From assembly GCA_019914945.1 (NCBI GenBank), contig CM034108.1:9054280-9118279 (forward strand): a stretch of 64,000 nucleotides of DNA, in the 5' to 3' direction. Numbering within the stretch: the first letter of the stretch is position 1; the number at the start of each line of letters is the position of its first letter. The notes under the pieces are model-generated. The model had not been told where the DNA came from. It did not search any database and saw only the letters and a list, made by a program, of their open reading frames with translations. Positions 42,118-53,891 of the stretch are shown piece after piece. Origin of the DNA: Typha latifolia. Lineage: Eukaryota; Streptophyta; Magnoliopsida; Poales; Typhaceae. Both the position numbers and the translations under genes were made by a program.

Positions 42118-42377
42118 GGAGGGAGGGTCTAATGGATGAAATAGGCTAGAGGTTGCCGACGGCAAGATTGCGTGCCTAGTTGTCTCAAGCTAAACCATTT
42201 TTTTGGTTTTCGAAGATTAAGTATTTTAGTTGTCGAGTTCAAATGCCGAGCACACGTTCGCAAATGCAAAGAATTGTTTTTACCTATTCAAACTACCGCG
42301 CACCCCATTCAAACACACCCTACAAAAATGCATTATTTTTAGGGTCATCTTCTGTTTATTTTGCTTGTTCGATTAGT
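42118..42377 (+). mobile_element. U3 fragment of an A/C-like LTR
   Basis: TTTTGGTTTTCGAAGATTAAG is followed by decayed TTCAAA/TTCGCAAA motifs and TTTTTAGGGTCATC up to TTGTTCGATTAG. This is the part of U3 just before the TATA box. The Tekay-like relic begins at the next base. Confidence 0.6.
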
Positions 42378-42538
42378 GTAACAACCCAACTATGGCCAGC
42401 CCCATGCCCATGCAGCTACATGAGTAGCTTGCGTGGAGGGTGCCATGTGCCCCACCACCGCCGCAGTCTCCCTCCCCACTGGCTCTCTCTCTTTTTCTTC
42501 TCTCCCCTCTCTCTCTCTTTCGGTCTCTCTCACTCTCT

Positions 42539-42571
<33 letters not shown>

Positions 42572-43330
42572 TACCACTGTTGCCTCGTCGGCCTGTTGCC
42601 ACCACCTCCACTAACGCTGGTGAGCTTCTTCCCTCCTTTTCTTTCTCTCTCTCTCCCTCCCTTGCTCTCTCCCTCCCTCTCTCTCTCTCTTTCTCTCCCT
42701 TTCTTTCTCTTTCCCTCTCTAGTTCACCTGATTCGAGCCGCCGGCTGCTAGCTAGCCAGCAGCGGCCGAGCCCCTCCCCGTTAGCCCAGCTCCTCCTTCC
42801 CTCCCTTCGTTTCTTCTTCTCTTCTCTTCTTCTTTCTTCTTTCTTCTTCTTTCTTCTTTCTTCTTCCTTTCTTCTTCTTTCTTCTTTCTTCTTCCTTTCT
42901 TCTTCTCCTTCCTTAGCTTCTTCTCCTTCTCATTCTCCTACTACAACATTGCTGAGCTCAGCCCAGTAGTGTAGCATGCAGTGTTGTTTTTTATTTATTT
43001 TCTTGATTTATTTTATTTAGATATTTCTTTCTTAATTAGTGCAAACAGATTATTTAGATAATAATTATTTTAGTTGTGATATATATTCTTCAATACGATT
43101 ATTATTACTTATAATTAGTTTAGTTAATGATTAATTACGTTATAAACTATTACAAATAGATATAGGTAGTACTTATATTTATTTATTTATAATTCTATTA
43201 AATTAATTGATAGTTTTGTAAATTATAATTATTAGATTTATATACTAATATTCATAATATATAAATTTTAAGTAATTTTAATAATTTATTATATACTATT
43301 GTGTGTAGAATAAGATAATAGTTTTTCTAG

Positions 43331-45935
43331 GTAAGAATAAGACTAGTGATGATTTTATATGGTGAAAACGATATGAGGTGACGTGATAGATAATTATGGA
43401 TTGTAAATATAAAAGAATTTTTAGAAATTGGTGTGATAGATTGTTTTTTGCAAGACACTGGTAAGTTTTGATTTTACTAGCAAATGGATGATTTAATAGG
43501 GATATGTTTGTCTAATAATATTACTAGAGGATTAATATTTCTTTTAAATTCTTAACTTGATGATTACCAAATAAGGTAATGAACGTAGGAAATATGACAT
43601 GGATACAGTTATTAGATTATGAATGATTTTTGTAGTTGAGATGTAATGTATATATTTTTGGATGACATGATAGTAGGTTTATTTTAAAAGTTGCTAATTA
43701 TGTGAATTTGATTAGATGGAAAAGAATGATAATGAAATGATTTACATGGTGATGATAGTTGCTAAGTTGATAGCCTCATGACATATATTGTATGACATTG
43801 AAGATATATTTCGATTATTAGTTTAATTTTGGGGATTGATTTAGAGGATAAGAATTATAGCATGACGATAACTTTAATTACGAATATGCAGGCTTATTTT
43901 ATTATGATTATTAGGTGATATTAATGATGTTATAGAAGAATTTTGATGATGCTATAAGATTTAATTGTTCAGTTTATGTGGTGGACTTTGTATAGAGGAT
44001 GCGATAGAATATTAAGTTGAAACTTTTGAGGAATTACCAGGTTTAGGTGATTTAATATTTAGAAATGAGGTATGATGATTTTTTTTACTTGGATATTAAA
44101 TTGGGTGATATGATATTGCCTTGATGATACATCTAGAGAGGTATTTCGATGGAATTATACATAGTGTATATGACTAATATGACTTGGAAGTTGAATTAAT
44201 CGCTTCATAGGACAGTAATGAAAGGAATATGGACGACTATGATCTTTCATATATTGTGTATCGGTGGATGTTTATCATACTGTTAGATAAAAAACAGATA
44301 ATGATGTATAGAAAGTGATTTAGTCGTTGGCTTACATGTTAAATTATTATCAGAAGTTATTAAGCGAGCTTTTTGAATGATGAGATTGAGCTTAATAATT
44401 ATAATGACTTACAGGTTTGTATTTGAGTTTTAAGATAAAGATATCTGATTGGGAGATGATGATTGTAGGATTGATAATTCTATTATAGTTTGTGAATTTT
44501 TTATTTTTAAGGAATTACAAAATTGAGGATGTGAGTTGATTTAAAATAAAAGAGAAAATAAATATCTGTTACTGAGGTTGATAATATTATTATTCTTCGG
44601 CATTCTGTTATCCATATGAATAAATTGATTTTAGTTCCTTTATTGGTAGATCAAATCATAATAGCATGAATAACTCAGTAGATTGATCTTAGTATCTTAT
44701 TAGTTCATGGACAGTACTTTAAGGGTTTTATCTGAATTATGAGTATGTACTCTTAAAGATTAAGTATGATGGGTTAGTAAATATTTGGAACTTTATTAGT
44801 TATATGATGCTATGTTGATGTTATTGAGTATATGTTAAAAGTTGTTGGATATGAATTTGTTTTATAAGTTGAGTATTATATTGTCTAATTATTGGAAAGG
44901 ATTGTTGGATTATTTGACAGAATTTACTAGGAAGTTATTGCTTTTACAATGATGATTGAGTTGATCATGATTGGATTGGAACTATATGAATTAATGAATA
45001 GATAGTTTGGATGCAGAAAACAATTAATAGAAAGATCATTATAATTTTTTTTATCATGTATGTTACTTGGGGTAGTTTGAATTTAACCATTCAAATATTG
45101 CAAATTACGAAGGAAGATAATATAAGGAATCAGAAGGCTCTATAAATTTTATTTAATATTGCAGTATGATTAACATTGTTATGTTGGATTTGATGAGTTG
45201 TATGTTATTTTGAAGAATATATTAAGAACATAGACTGTGATTTAGTAGCCTTATACAAATAGTTATGATATCTCATTCGAATTTATTTAGTAAGGTGCAT
45301 AATGGTTTAAGTATATGAGTAGTGTATCTTTGGATAAGAGTTTGTACTTTTGCCTAAATTCTATGATGATATCAGATGATGGTGAGTATGTTTAAATTAG
45401 CGACATAATTTGCCTAGAATGAGAAACATGAGTTAAATATTTATGATGTTCTTGAAATATTATGTATTTATTGTGCTACTCGGTATTTGTGATAGTTTTA
45501 AGGTTTAATACATTAAGCATGTTTGGGATCGGAGTATACATTCTGTAGATCTTGGAGATAAGTTAGCAGAAGAAGTGATAGATTTGAACATGTTGAGGTA
45601 TTTTGGAGTAGAATACGATACAATTAATAGATGACAACACTTTCTATATTGCAGAATCAGTGTACATTCTTTCTTGCAACCTAGTGGTATTATCGATGTC
45701 TATGGATATAGTGTGATTACTTGACTGACTTAGATCTAGGAATTTATTCTTATGTAGAAGTTACTTGTGGTTATGTAATGTTAGGAATTAATGAGTAAAT
45801 TAGTAAATGAATTTTGAGTTCTGGATTTGGATCTAAAAAAGTGAGAATAGAAAATTGTTGATTTGATTAGAAGGTAGTGGAACTAGATATGTTGATTTTC
45901 TTACAATACCAGCTAAATTTTGGGGTCGAAATTTT
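43331..45935 (+). pseudogene. unreadable internal region of the Tekay-like relic
   Basis: No frame longer than about 60 codons is present. Weak echoes of Tekay integrase may exist near 44594-44720 (LILVPLLVDQ, then VHGQYFKG), but they would not stand alone. The plus strand is notably poor in C: 15 G against 6 C in 44101-44160 and 11 G against 4 C in 44341-44400. Its position between an LTR and a polypurine tract is the main reason to call it internal sequence. Confidence 0.4.
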
Positions 45936-45954
45936 TATAGGGGGAAGGAAAATG
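45936..45954 (+). promoter_or_regulatory. polypurine tract of the Tekay-like relic
   Basis: TATAGGGGGAAGGAAAA directly precedes the LTR start TGTAATAACCC. It matches the GGGGGGAAGAATGTAAC arrangement typical of Tekay/Del elements. Confidence 0.7.
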
Positions 45955-46147
45955 TAATAACCCAACTGAAAAAATGAATTATTAATTAAAAATTTCATGG
46001 GCACGACGTGGCCGGCCACACTGTGGCCAACCCCGTGCCCATGCAGCTATATGAGCCGCTTGCGTAGAGGGTGCCACGCACCCCACCACCGCTGTCGTAG
46101 CCAATCGGCTACGGCCAGCTGGCACGGCAAGCCTAGCCGCCACCACT

Positions 46148-46184
<37 letters not shown>

Positions 46185-47173
46185 TACAGCCGCTACCCCG
46201 CCGGCCTGCCACCGCCACCTCCACTGACGCCAATGAGCCTCTTCCCTCCTCTCTCTCTCCCTCTCTCTCTCTCTCTGTCTCTCTCTTTATCTCCCTTTCT
46301 TTCTCTTTTCCTTTCGGGTTCGCTAGAACTTAGCTGCGAGTGAGAGGCTGGCTGCTGGCTGTCCAAGGCGGCCGAGCCCCTCCCCGCTGGCCCGACTCCT
46401 CCTCCCCTCCCTTCTTTTCTTCTTCTTCTTCTTCTTCTTCTTCTTCTTCTTCTTCTTCTTCTTCTTCTTTCTTCTTTGTTCTTCTTCTTCCTCAGCTTCT
46501 TCTCCTTCTTTTCATTCTCTTTCTGCAATAGTGCTCGGCTAAGCCTAGCATTGTGGTAGTGTTTATATTTTATTTTATTTATGTTATTTATTTAGGTATT
46601 TCTTTCTAAATTAGTACAAATAGATTATTTAGATATTAATTATTTTAATAGTGATATATATTCTTCAATATGATTATTATTAATTGTAACTAGTTTAGTT
46701 AATGATTAATTAGGTTATAAACTATTACACATAGAAATACGTAGTACTTATATTTATTTATTAATATTTCTATTAAATTAATAGATAGTTTGTTAAATTA
46801 TAATTATTAGATTTATGTACTAATATTCATAATATATACATTTTAGGTAATTTTAATAATTTATTATATACTATTGTGTGTAGAATAAGATACTAGTCTT
46901 ATTAATTAATTAATTAATTATGATAAGTCACAGAACAATTCCTTTAAGATCTTAATTTACTATAGGAAGCAGTCCGCGCAACTAAGAAAAACTATTCACC
47001 AAATATTCTCCCGTACTCATAAAATTATAAAACTAAGTAGAATCGATCCGTAACTATAACAACCCAATCCCCCAAAAAAAAAAAAAATTCTTTACATGGC
47101 ACGACGTGGCCGGCCATAGTGTTGCCGGCCTCGTGCCCATGCAATGGGGCAGCATGGGGGAGGAGCCACGCAA

Positions 47174-47192
47174 CCCCCCCCCCCCCCCCCCC
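47174..47192 (+). repeat. run of 19 C
   Basis: A pure C homopolymer in the GC-rich part of the solo LTR. Other Tekay LTRs have only short C runs here. Confidence 0.95.
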
Positions 47193-47279
47193 TCGCGTCG
47201 CCGTAGCCAACCGGCTGCGGCGGGCCCCAGCGCCGCCGCAGCCGCCGCCAATCCCCCACCCGCCGCCTTCTTTCTCTCT

Positions 47280-47310
<31 letters not shown>

Positions 47311-47353
47311 CCCCTACTGCCGAACCGCCGCCGCTATCGTCGTGCTGCCGCAG

Positions 47354-48175
47354 GTGAGCCTCCTCCCCCTTCCTCCTCCCCCTTCCTCCTCCTCTCTCTC
47401 TATCACTATCTCTCTCTCGTTCCTTCTTTGGGCTCGGGCTCGTCGGAGCCGAGCCGCCGGCGAGAGGCCGACAGCTGGCTGGCCACCAGCTGCCGGGTGC
47501 CCTCCCCGCAGGCCGGGTCCGCACCTCCCTACCCTACTCCCTTCTTCTTCTTCTTCTTCTTCTTCCTTTCTTTCTTTCTTTTTCTCTTCCCTCCTCAGCT
47601 TCCACTTCTTCTTTTTCTGCACAGTGCTGGGCTCGGCCCAGCACTGTAGTAGTGTTTTAATTATTTATTTATTTGATGTTATTTATTTAATTTTTTCCTT
47701 CTTAATTAATACAAATAAATTATTTAGACATTAATTATTTTAATAATAATATATTCTTCAATATGTTTAGTATTAATTGTAATTTGTATAATCAATGATT
47801 AATTAGGTATAAATATAAGTAATACTCATATTTATTTATTTATATCTCTATTAGATTAATATATAGATTTGTAAATTATAATTATCAAATTTATATACCA
47901 ATATTTTTATGAGATTCATTTTAAATAATTGTAATAATTTATTATACATTATTATTTTGTAACAAATAAGATAATGACTACATAGTCCCTAATTAATCAA
48001 GGTATAATTTAATTATAATTAGGTTTTTTTCTATATTTATATTTTATTTATAATTAAAAATCTAGCCAATTATAAAAATAAGTAGAAATTCTAAAATCTA
48101 ATAAATCATCATATTTTACTCAAACGGATTATATTAGGATAAACAACTAACTTTATGTTATTTAAATATTTTCAG
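47354..48175 (+). other. predicted intron inside the Tekay LTR
   Basis: Donor GCAG|GTGAGCC at 47354, AT-rich interior, CTAAC at 48147-48151, acceptor ATTTTCAG ending 48175 before ATCCCAACC. The branch A is 25 nt from the end, as in the other two intact copies. Confidence 0.55.
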
Positions 48176-48933
48176 ATCCCAACCCCTTATTTGAGACCCC
48201 GTGGACTTTGCTAGCGATGAGTGTCACTCAGTTAACTGACGGGCGTGAGAGATGTGTGGTTTGTGTCTTCTGATCAGATTGTGAGTAGTCTTATCCTCTA
48301 GACGCCTTTCTCAAATTAGGATATATTATATCTTATGTACACGCATGTTTTGACCTCCAGCATGATTATATGATTTTATCTAAATATGATTGCAATCGAG
48401 CATATTTTATCATGCATTCGATTATGCTGATTTGGGATATGAGTACATTGGTGATATATATATAGAGATGATTAGAGATGATTCTACTATTATGATTGTT
48501 TACCGAATTGATATGTAGCATGAGTATGCATGTAATAGATTAGCATGAGTATGCATGTGTTGACGATACAGTTGGAGATTACATTGCATCATTTTCTCTT
48601 GATTCCTATTCCACCTAAATTTCTGTTATGCATTGACTTATTATCGTACTGGATATATGCCTTTGATCTGACATTCAGCAAGAAAGCATAAAATGTGATT
48701 GATAGGCTAGTTGATAGAGAGCATGAGGATACTCGAGTAGGCGCCAAGGTTAGGGGTGCTTGGAGGGATGATTATGGTCGCTGATATGCGATATCTCGTG
48801 GCCCATGTCCAAGGTCAGTTGAGTCTGTGCGCACAGACAATCGGACACATGTCGTTCGCCAGGGAATATGTGGCGAGTTATCCTCACGAGGTTTCTATCA
48901 ACTATGTGGGGTGCCTGGTTTAGATGGAGGTTG

Positions 48934-48996
48934 ATACCCTTAGCGGATGGCAGGGTATGGTTATATTTGAGATACTCCTTGCTGATGGCAGAGTAT
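48934..48996 (+). repeat. two hairpins in Tekay LTR
   Basis: 48934-48958 has stem ATACCCT/AGGGTAT; 48972-48996 has stem ATACTC/GAGTAT. Confidence 0.75.
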
Positions 48997-50699
48997 GCTC
49001 GGAGCCTTCGGGCTTGATATTGAGACCAGGTACCGGGTGTTGACTGTGCATAGTGGTCTAGTATGATGATATTATACCGGGATGTCGGTGATGATCGTGA
49101 TGTTAAGAAATGCATATGATTTCATTATTATCTGACATACCTGATTATCGAGTAGTCAATATACATCATATATGATTGCATTTGATATCATAGGATGGTC
49201 ATGGTCGGCATGCATCATGTGTCATATTTGATAGAGAGTTATGATGATCATATGACATGGAGATCTATTTATTCATTCTCGAGGATTGTATACTTTTATC
49301 AATATGACATATTATCTACTTTTTATTTATGTATTATTGAGGATACATTCATATACTCATTCATGACATGATACTCTTTTTGATTCATATTATCCAGTAC
49401 TTGATTTACTCTCTATTTGGCATCACTAATTCGGGGTAAGGTCTATTCACTGAGCCTTTTGCTCATGATTCTCTTTATTTCTTTTCTAACCTCTCAGATT
49501 TGTACTACGTGATAGTGACCTGATATATCTTGAGAAGATATTTTAGAGTGATGATGAGGTGAGCTATTGATGCAAGACGGTATAGAAGATAGTTTAACCA
49601 GACATTGAGTTGTATCGTTGTTTATTATATTTGTACCTTATTGTATTAGATGATGATTTGTACAGTATATGTCAGATTTTATAGCACTCGTGTATCAACT
49701 GTTTAGTTGTATCTTAATGGTTTGTTATGGCCTGTGTGGGTCCTGCCAGATTTTGTAGCGGTCTAGTGTTTATTATTGTAGACTTGGATATTCATATGTT
49801 AACAGGTTTATTTGGTTAAGAGTATGATTTATTTGATGATGGATTATCATATATGGATAGGTTAGCAAGTTTTATTTAATGATGTCATGATTGTATATGC
49901 ATAGGAGTGTATCTGTGCGTGACGGGCCTTTGCCATCCTGTCGTGTGCCGTGCGTGCCGTGTGGGCAAATGGGCGTGCACGTGCCCGTGCCGGGCGGGGG
50001 CATTATAGTAACTCCCTGATCTACATTTTTTGTATTTATGCCTTCGAAGATGTGAACTGCAACTGGAATGAAAATACGATATAATGTGGATGAAGGTGGT
50101 GGTGATGGGTGGTGGGTGGGGTGGAAGTTAGGGTTATGGATGATAATGAAGATGAGGGTGGATGAGGAATGTTATTTAAGGGATGAAGACGAAGGGAAAG
50201 AAGTGGCCGAGATCCCAAAGAAGAGGGAGGAATCGACAACGAGGGAGATTCAAAGTTAGGAGAGACCTTGCCAATGGTAGAGGTGGTACATTAGTAAAGA
50301 GCGAGGAGGGAGATTAGGGTAAAGAGAGAAGATAGAGAGGCAAGAAACCAATATTCCAATAGCATAATAATTTTGGCTACCATCCACACTTTTATAGAGG
50401 CTAGCTAATAAGCCCTAATAATAATAATTAACCCTAATCCTAGTGGAATCTCACTGATCACGTTCAAACGCGACACAAAAAGCATTTTCTATCGATGCGA
50501 ACGGGATGCCGGCGTTCGAACTCTCCTGACCGCGTTCAAATGCGCATTTTGTATTCTCTATTTTTGCGAACCTAATGCAAGTGTTTGCAAAGGTGTTCGA
50601 ACGCGACCATTTCCGCATTCAAATGCAACCTAGAGGAATTTTATTTTAATGAAACTAAATAACTAATGCAATAAGTAAAGACTCTCACAAGGTGTATCA

Positions 50700-50787
50700 G
50701 CCCACCACGCTTTCCCACCTTGCCCTCAAGGTGTAAAGTCGAAAAAATGCTCCAGGATGTCCATCTCCAACTCCCATATAGTTTGCA
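50700..50787 (-). pseudogene. family B chromodomain end and polypurine tract
   Basis: The minus strand reads IWELEMDILEHFFDFTP-stop, then GAGGGCAAGGTGGGAAAGCG. This is the last 17 residues of a B pol belonging to the LTR on its left. It is cut at about 50787 by the next LTR. Confidence 0.75.
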
Positions 50788-51521
50788 CAGGATCTAACAC
50801 AGAACTTTGGAAAAGGATCCCGAAATATGTAGCCACTGGATCGACATGAAATTTTGATATGTTGTAGCCATGGAAAAGGTTTCGAACAAATCTAGTTTTA
50901 GGAAAATCGGACGATGAGATCTTGAGATATCATCCGAGAAATAGACAAACGTCAAGGAGTCCATCTATGAATCCGTGGATGGAGGCACGAGATCATCGAT
51001 GATGGTGGATGGTGGATGGTGGTGGACTAGCGATAATGGGGTGGCACCAGTGAGTAAGTGGTGGTGAAGGGTTATGGATGATGGAAGGGGTTAGGCTAAG
51101 GTGATAGATAGATTGAAAGAAAGGGACTAGGGAGAGTGGCCGGTCGAGGGAGGCTTGAAGCAGCGATGTCGGGGAATGAGAGAATGAGAGAGAAGAAGAT
51201 GAAGGAGGCTAGGGCAAAACTCAATTCATTCAATAATGACTCCTTGGTTGCCATCCACATCTTTAGAGGCTAACCAAATAATTCAAAAATAGCAATTATT
51301 AACCTTAGAAACAGTGAATTTTCGTCGAGCACGTTCGATCGCGTTCGAACACACATTTTGCGGTTCTTTGTATTTGCGAACCTGATGCAGGCGTTCACAA
51401 ACGCGTTCGAACGCGACATACAGAAATTGTTTTTTTTTAATAAATACGAAAACAAGAATAAAAGACACCCCTAAAGTATATCCATGCTCGAGACGACATC
51501 GGTGAAGTCTGAATCATATCA
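50788..51521 (-). mobile_element. A-like 3' LTR (diverged)
   Basis: The right end is GAAGTCTGAATCATATCA, followed by a reversed polypurine tract and a chromodomain end. TTCGAAC motifs lie at 51330-51415 and the leader matches other A LTRs. The U5 end, with any PBS-like units, is lost at GGATCTAACACAG. Confidence 0.8.
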
Positions 51522-51657
51522 ATCCACCACGCTTCCGCAAACTTCTCCTCAAGGTGTGAAATTGGGGAAGCGATCCATGTTATCCGACTCGAGCCTCCAA
51601 GTAGAATCGTTAGTGGGCTTGCCTAGCCACTCAATCAACACTTCTGTCTCCAACCTG
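51522..51657 (-). pseudogene. A-like chromodomain end
   Basis: The minus strand reads [20 protein letters not shown], then [18 protein letters not shown]. It is the chromodomain of a family A-type pol, so not all A relatives lack it. It is cut by a plus-strand RT fragment at 51658. Confidence 0.85.
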
Positions 51658-52045
51658 GTGATGCCTTTTGGTCTCACTAATGCTACAGCTACCTTTCAAG
51701 GACTCGTGAATGATATATTTCGGCCTCTATTGTGAAGGTATATCTTGGTATTCTTTGACGATATTTTGGTGTATAACAGGACTAAATTGGAGCATTGGAG
51801 GCATTTAGAGGATGTGCTAAATTTGTTGAAGTAAAACCAGTTGAAGATCAAGAAGTCTAAGTGCCTATGGGGAGTACCACATGTGGAGTATTTAGGCTAC
51901 ATCATCTCAGCGGAAGGTGTATCGGGGATCCTCAAAAGGTTGCATGCATGACTGCTTGGCCGATACTTACTACTACCATAGGATTGCGAGGATTTTTGGG
52001 GCTAACCAAGTATTATCGCTGCTTCATCGCCGGGTATGGCAAGAT
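51658..52045 (+). pseudogene. family B RT fragment
   Basis: The frame reads [25 protein letters not shown], a stop, then [21 protein letters not shown], another stop, and KCLWGVPHVEYLGYIISAEG. A frameshift follows, and it ends in the connection region (YYRCFIAGYGKI). It corresponds to 8840-9220 of the B copy. Confidence 0.85.
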
Positions 52046-52205
52046 CAAAATATATCATTCATGAGGCCTTGAGAGGTAGCTGGAGTTTTGGTGAGACCAA
52101 AAGGCATCACCAGGAACTCGTAATGCCCGTCCGGAGTTCGAAATACAGTTTTCTGCACATCCATTGGGTGAACTCTAATTTGATGATACCCCGCCCTCAA
52201 GTCAA
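52046..52205 (-). pseudogene. family B RT fragment, inverted
   Basis: The minus strand gives [36 protein letters not shown] and [16 protein letters not shown]. It overlaps in sequence the start of the plus-strand fragment at 51658, forming a short inverted repeat. On the right it joins the QGHDII protease motif, so sequence between protease and RT is missing. Confidence 0.85.
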
Positions 52206-53741
52206 GCACAATGATGTCGTGTCCTTGCACCCATATATCGATTGATTTAGAACACCAATGACTAGGGGTGAAATGCCCTTCTCAATAGTCTCCTCATGGA
52301 CCTCCTCTAGACACTCTCTATCATCAACAACCTCATCATCCTCCTCAAGACCGTCGATAATCATCACATTCCCGATCAGTTTAGAATATTGATGACTAGG
52401 AGTGAAACGCTCATCACATCAAAAGCAAAGGCCCTTCGCTCTTCGCTCCTCCACCTGGGCAGGTGTGAGAGTTCGAACCGGGGGTCTTGTGCCTCCTCTA
52501 ACATCAGAAGGTCGCAAAGGTGGTCGTGGTCTAGTGCTCGTAGCCGCTGTTTTTGAAACTGCAGAATTTCCAACTGGTGTTCTAGGTGTAAACCACCCAT
52601 CTCAGTTGCCCCAATTGGTTTTCGCTGCCATCTTTAGAGTCCTATGCTTTTGTTCCATCCTCACGGCATTCTCAAAGGCCTCCTTAGGAGTAGTAGGACA
52701 TAGAGCTCCAACATCCGCTTGTATCTCATCCCGCAGCCCTGAAATAAATGTATCAGGCCACGGTGGCTCACAACGACTACTAACTCTTTCAAACTCAGCT
52801 TGGTATTCCAATACGGCTGTCTTCTGAACCATCTTGCTTAATGTGATAGAAAAATCTTAATATGCCACTGCCACAAATCTGCGTGTAATCCTCCTACAAA
52901 AATTAGCCCCGGTAAATCTACCACTACGAAAAATCGATCTATACCAATACAATGCCATTCCTTAGAGGTGAAAGCTTGCCATCTAGACTTTTGCATCTTC
53001 CGCTATACCTTGACAATCAAAATATTGTTCAACTTAAAATACCCAATCCATTAGATCGCCACTTTGGAATTTTGGGAAGTCTGAGCATGTCTCCCCCGAA
53101 TATCATTGTTGGGTTTGCGAAAGATCCTTGGTTCATGTCTAAACCTTTATGCATGTTGATCACCTTCTCTAAATCCTTGATCATGTCTATCACCATCTCC
53201 ATAGGGATCAACCTCATCCTCATACTACCAATCCTCCTCATCGACGAAGCGCATCGGTGCCGCATGTCTCTCGGGTTCCACCATTGTCAATCTTGGGTTT
53301 TACAACGGAGGTAGGGAATGATGTGTAGGCATAGGTAAGAGGGGATCATTGACACTCATATGACGCACCTGGACCTATGGGGTATCAGTTTGATGAGGTC
53401 CCACCGCTGGTCCTTCTTGAAACTCTGATCGTCGTTGAGAAGATAACTAACCAAATCAGTTCATTACATATTCCTTAAAATCATTGTGATCCTTTTGAAT
53501 TGAGTCAACTCTATGCATCAATGAATGGAACATGCCCCTAAGTTCATTCATAGTCGCAATCATGGACGTTGGTTGACTAGGTCCTACCGTGGTCGCTCCA
53601 AAGGAATCGGCTTGACGGTTAGGGTCATCATGGATTGAGTCTTCCCTTGTCAGTGTGCTCTCCATAGGTCTCCTTGTTTATATCATCTTTCTTGTTTTAA
53701 CTATTAATGGAGGTCTGAGGTTCGCCTGCCTCGATACCAAA
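52206..53741 (-). pseudogene. family B gag and protease remnant
   Basis: From right to left: a leader and MESTLTREDSIHDDPNRQADS (53665), MFHSLMHRVDSIQKDHNDF, then the middle of gag with WRSNGLGIL. The capsid part (TAVLEYQAEFERVSSRCEPPW, TFISGLRDEIQADVGALCPTTPKEAFE) lies at 52602-52832. The knuckle region (FAFDVMSVSLLVINILN) is frameshifted and has lost Cys residues. VMIIDGLEEDDEVV, and after a deletion WVQGHDII of the protease, follow. The protease active site is not present. The 5' LTR lies to the right. Confidence 0.85.
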
Positions 53742-53891
53742 TAATAGGCTCTTATACCACTCTGATACCAAATGATAGGCTCTGATACCAATGATAAGCT
53801 CTGATACCAATGATAAGCTCTAATACCAAATTGATAAGCTCTCATACTAATTTGTTAGGCTCTGATACCAATTTTTTAGGCTATGATACTA
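53728..53891 (-). repeat. nine tandem PBS-like units
   Basis: Reverse-complement PBS cores (GGCTCTGATACCA and variants) start at 53728, 53747, 53760, 53778, 53798, 53817, 53838, 53858 and 53879. The first is next to the gag leader and is probably the true PBS. The other eight precede the recognisable U5 and should be LTR. Confidence 0.9.

Larger units (their letters stand above)
42378..46905 (+). mobile_element. strongly decayed Tekay-like element
   Basis: TGTAACAACCCAACTATGG (42378) and TGTAATAACCCAACTG (45955) start two similar segments of about 950 bp. Each has the GC-rich start, CT and CTT tracts, a TGCTGAGC/TGCTCGGC palindrome and the AT-rich block. Both become unrecognisable after GTGTAGAATAAGATA. 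Between them lies C-poor sequence, with a polypurine tract before the second segment. The left host is an A-like LTR and the right host a B LTR, so the original flanks are rearranged. Confidence 0.65.
47055..50007 (+). mobile_element. Tekay/Del solo LTR with decayed ends (TSD GTAAC)
   Basis: It is 2953 bp, TATAACAACCC to GGGGGCATTATA, where both termini show G-to-A or C-to-T changes from TG...CA. GTAAC lies at 47050-47054 and 50008-50012 and the B LTR rejoins across it. It contains the same parts as the solo LTR at 30183, including the TGCTGGGCTCGGCCCAGCA palindrome (47625-47643). Confidence 0.94.
46936..50699 (-). mobile_element. family B 3' LTR, split by a Tekay solo LTR
   Basis: The parts are 46936-47054 and 50013-50699. 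The left part matches the U5 stretch at 53900-54060 (AAGCAGTCCGCGCAAC, AAATTATAAAACTAAG). The right part has the leader, the TTCGAA-type motifs (50460-50630) and the start GGTGTATCA (50699). The reversed polypurine tract and chromodomain end follow, so it is a minus-strand 3' LTR. Its U5 end is missing on the left. Confidence 0.88.

Noticed and set aside
41366..42122. Target-site duplication around the A-like LTR at 41371-42117
   Set aside because: ACCGG on the left and GGAGG on the right do not match, so I did not call it a solo LTR.
43331..45954. Host noncoding RNA gene
   Set aside because: Position between a Tekay-type LTR and a polypurine tract plus a second LTR makes decayed element interior the simpler reading; no promoter or structure was recognisable.
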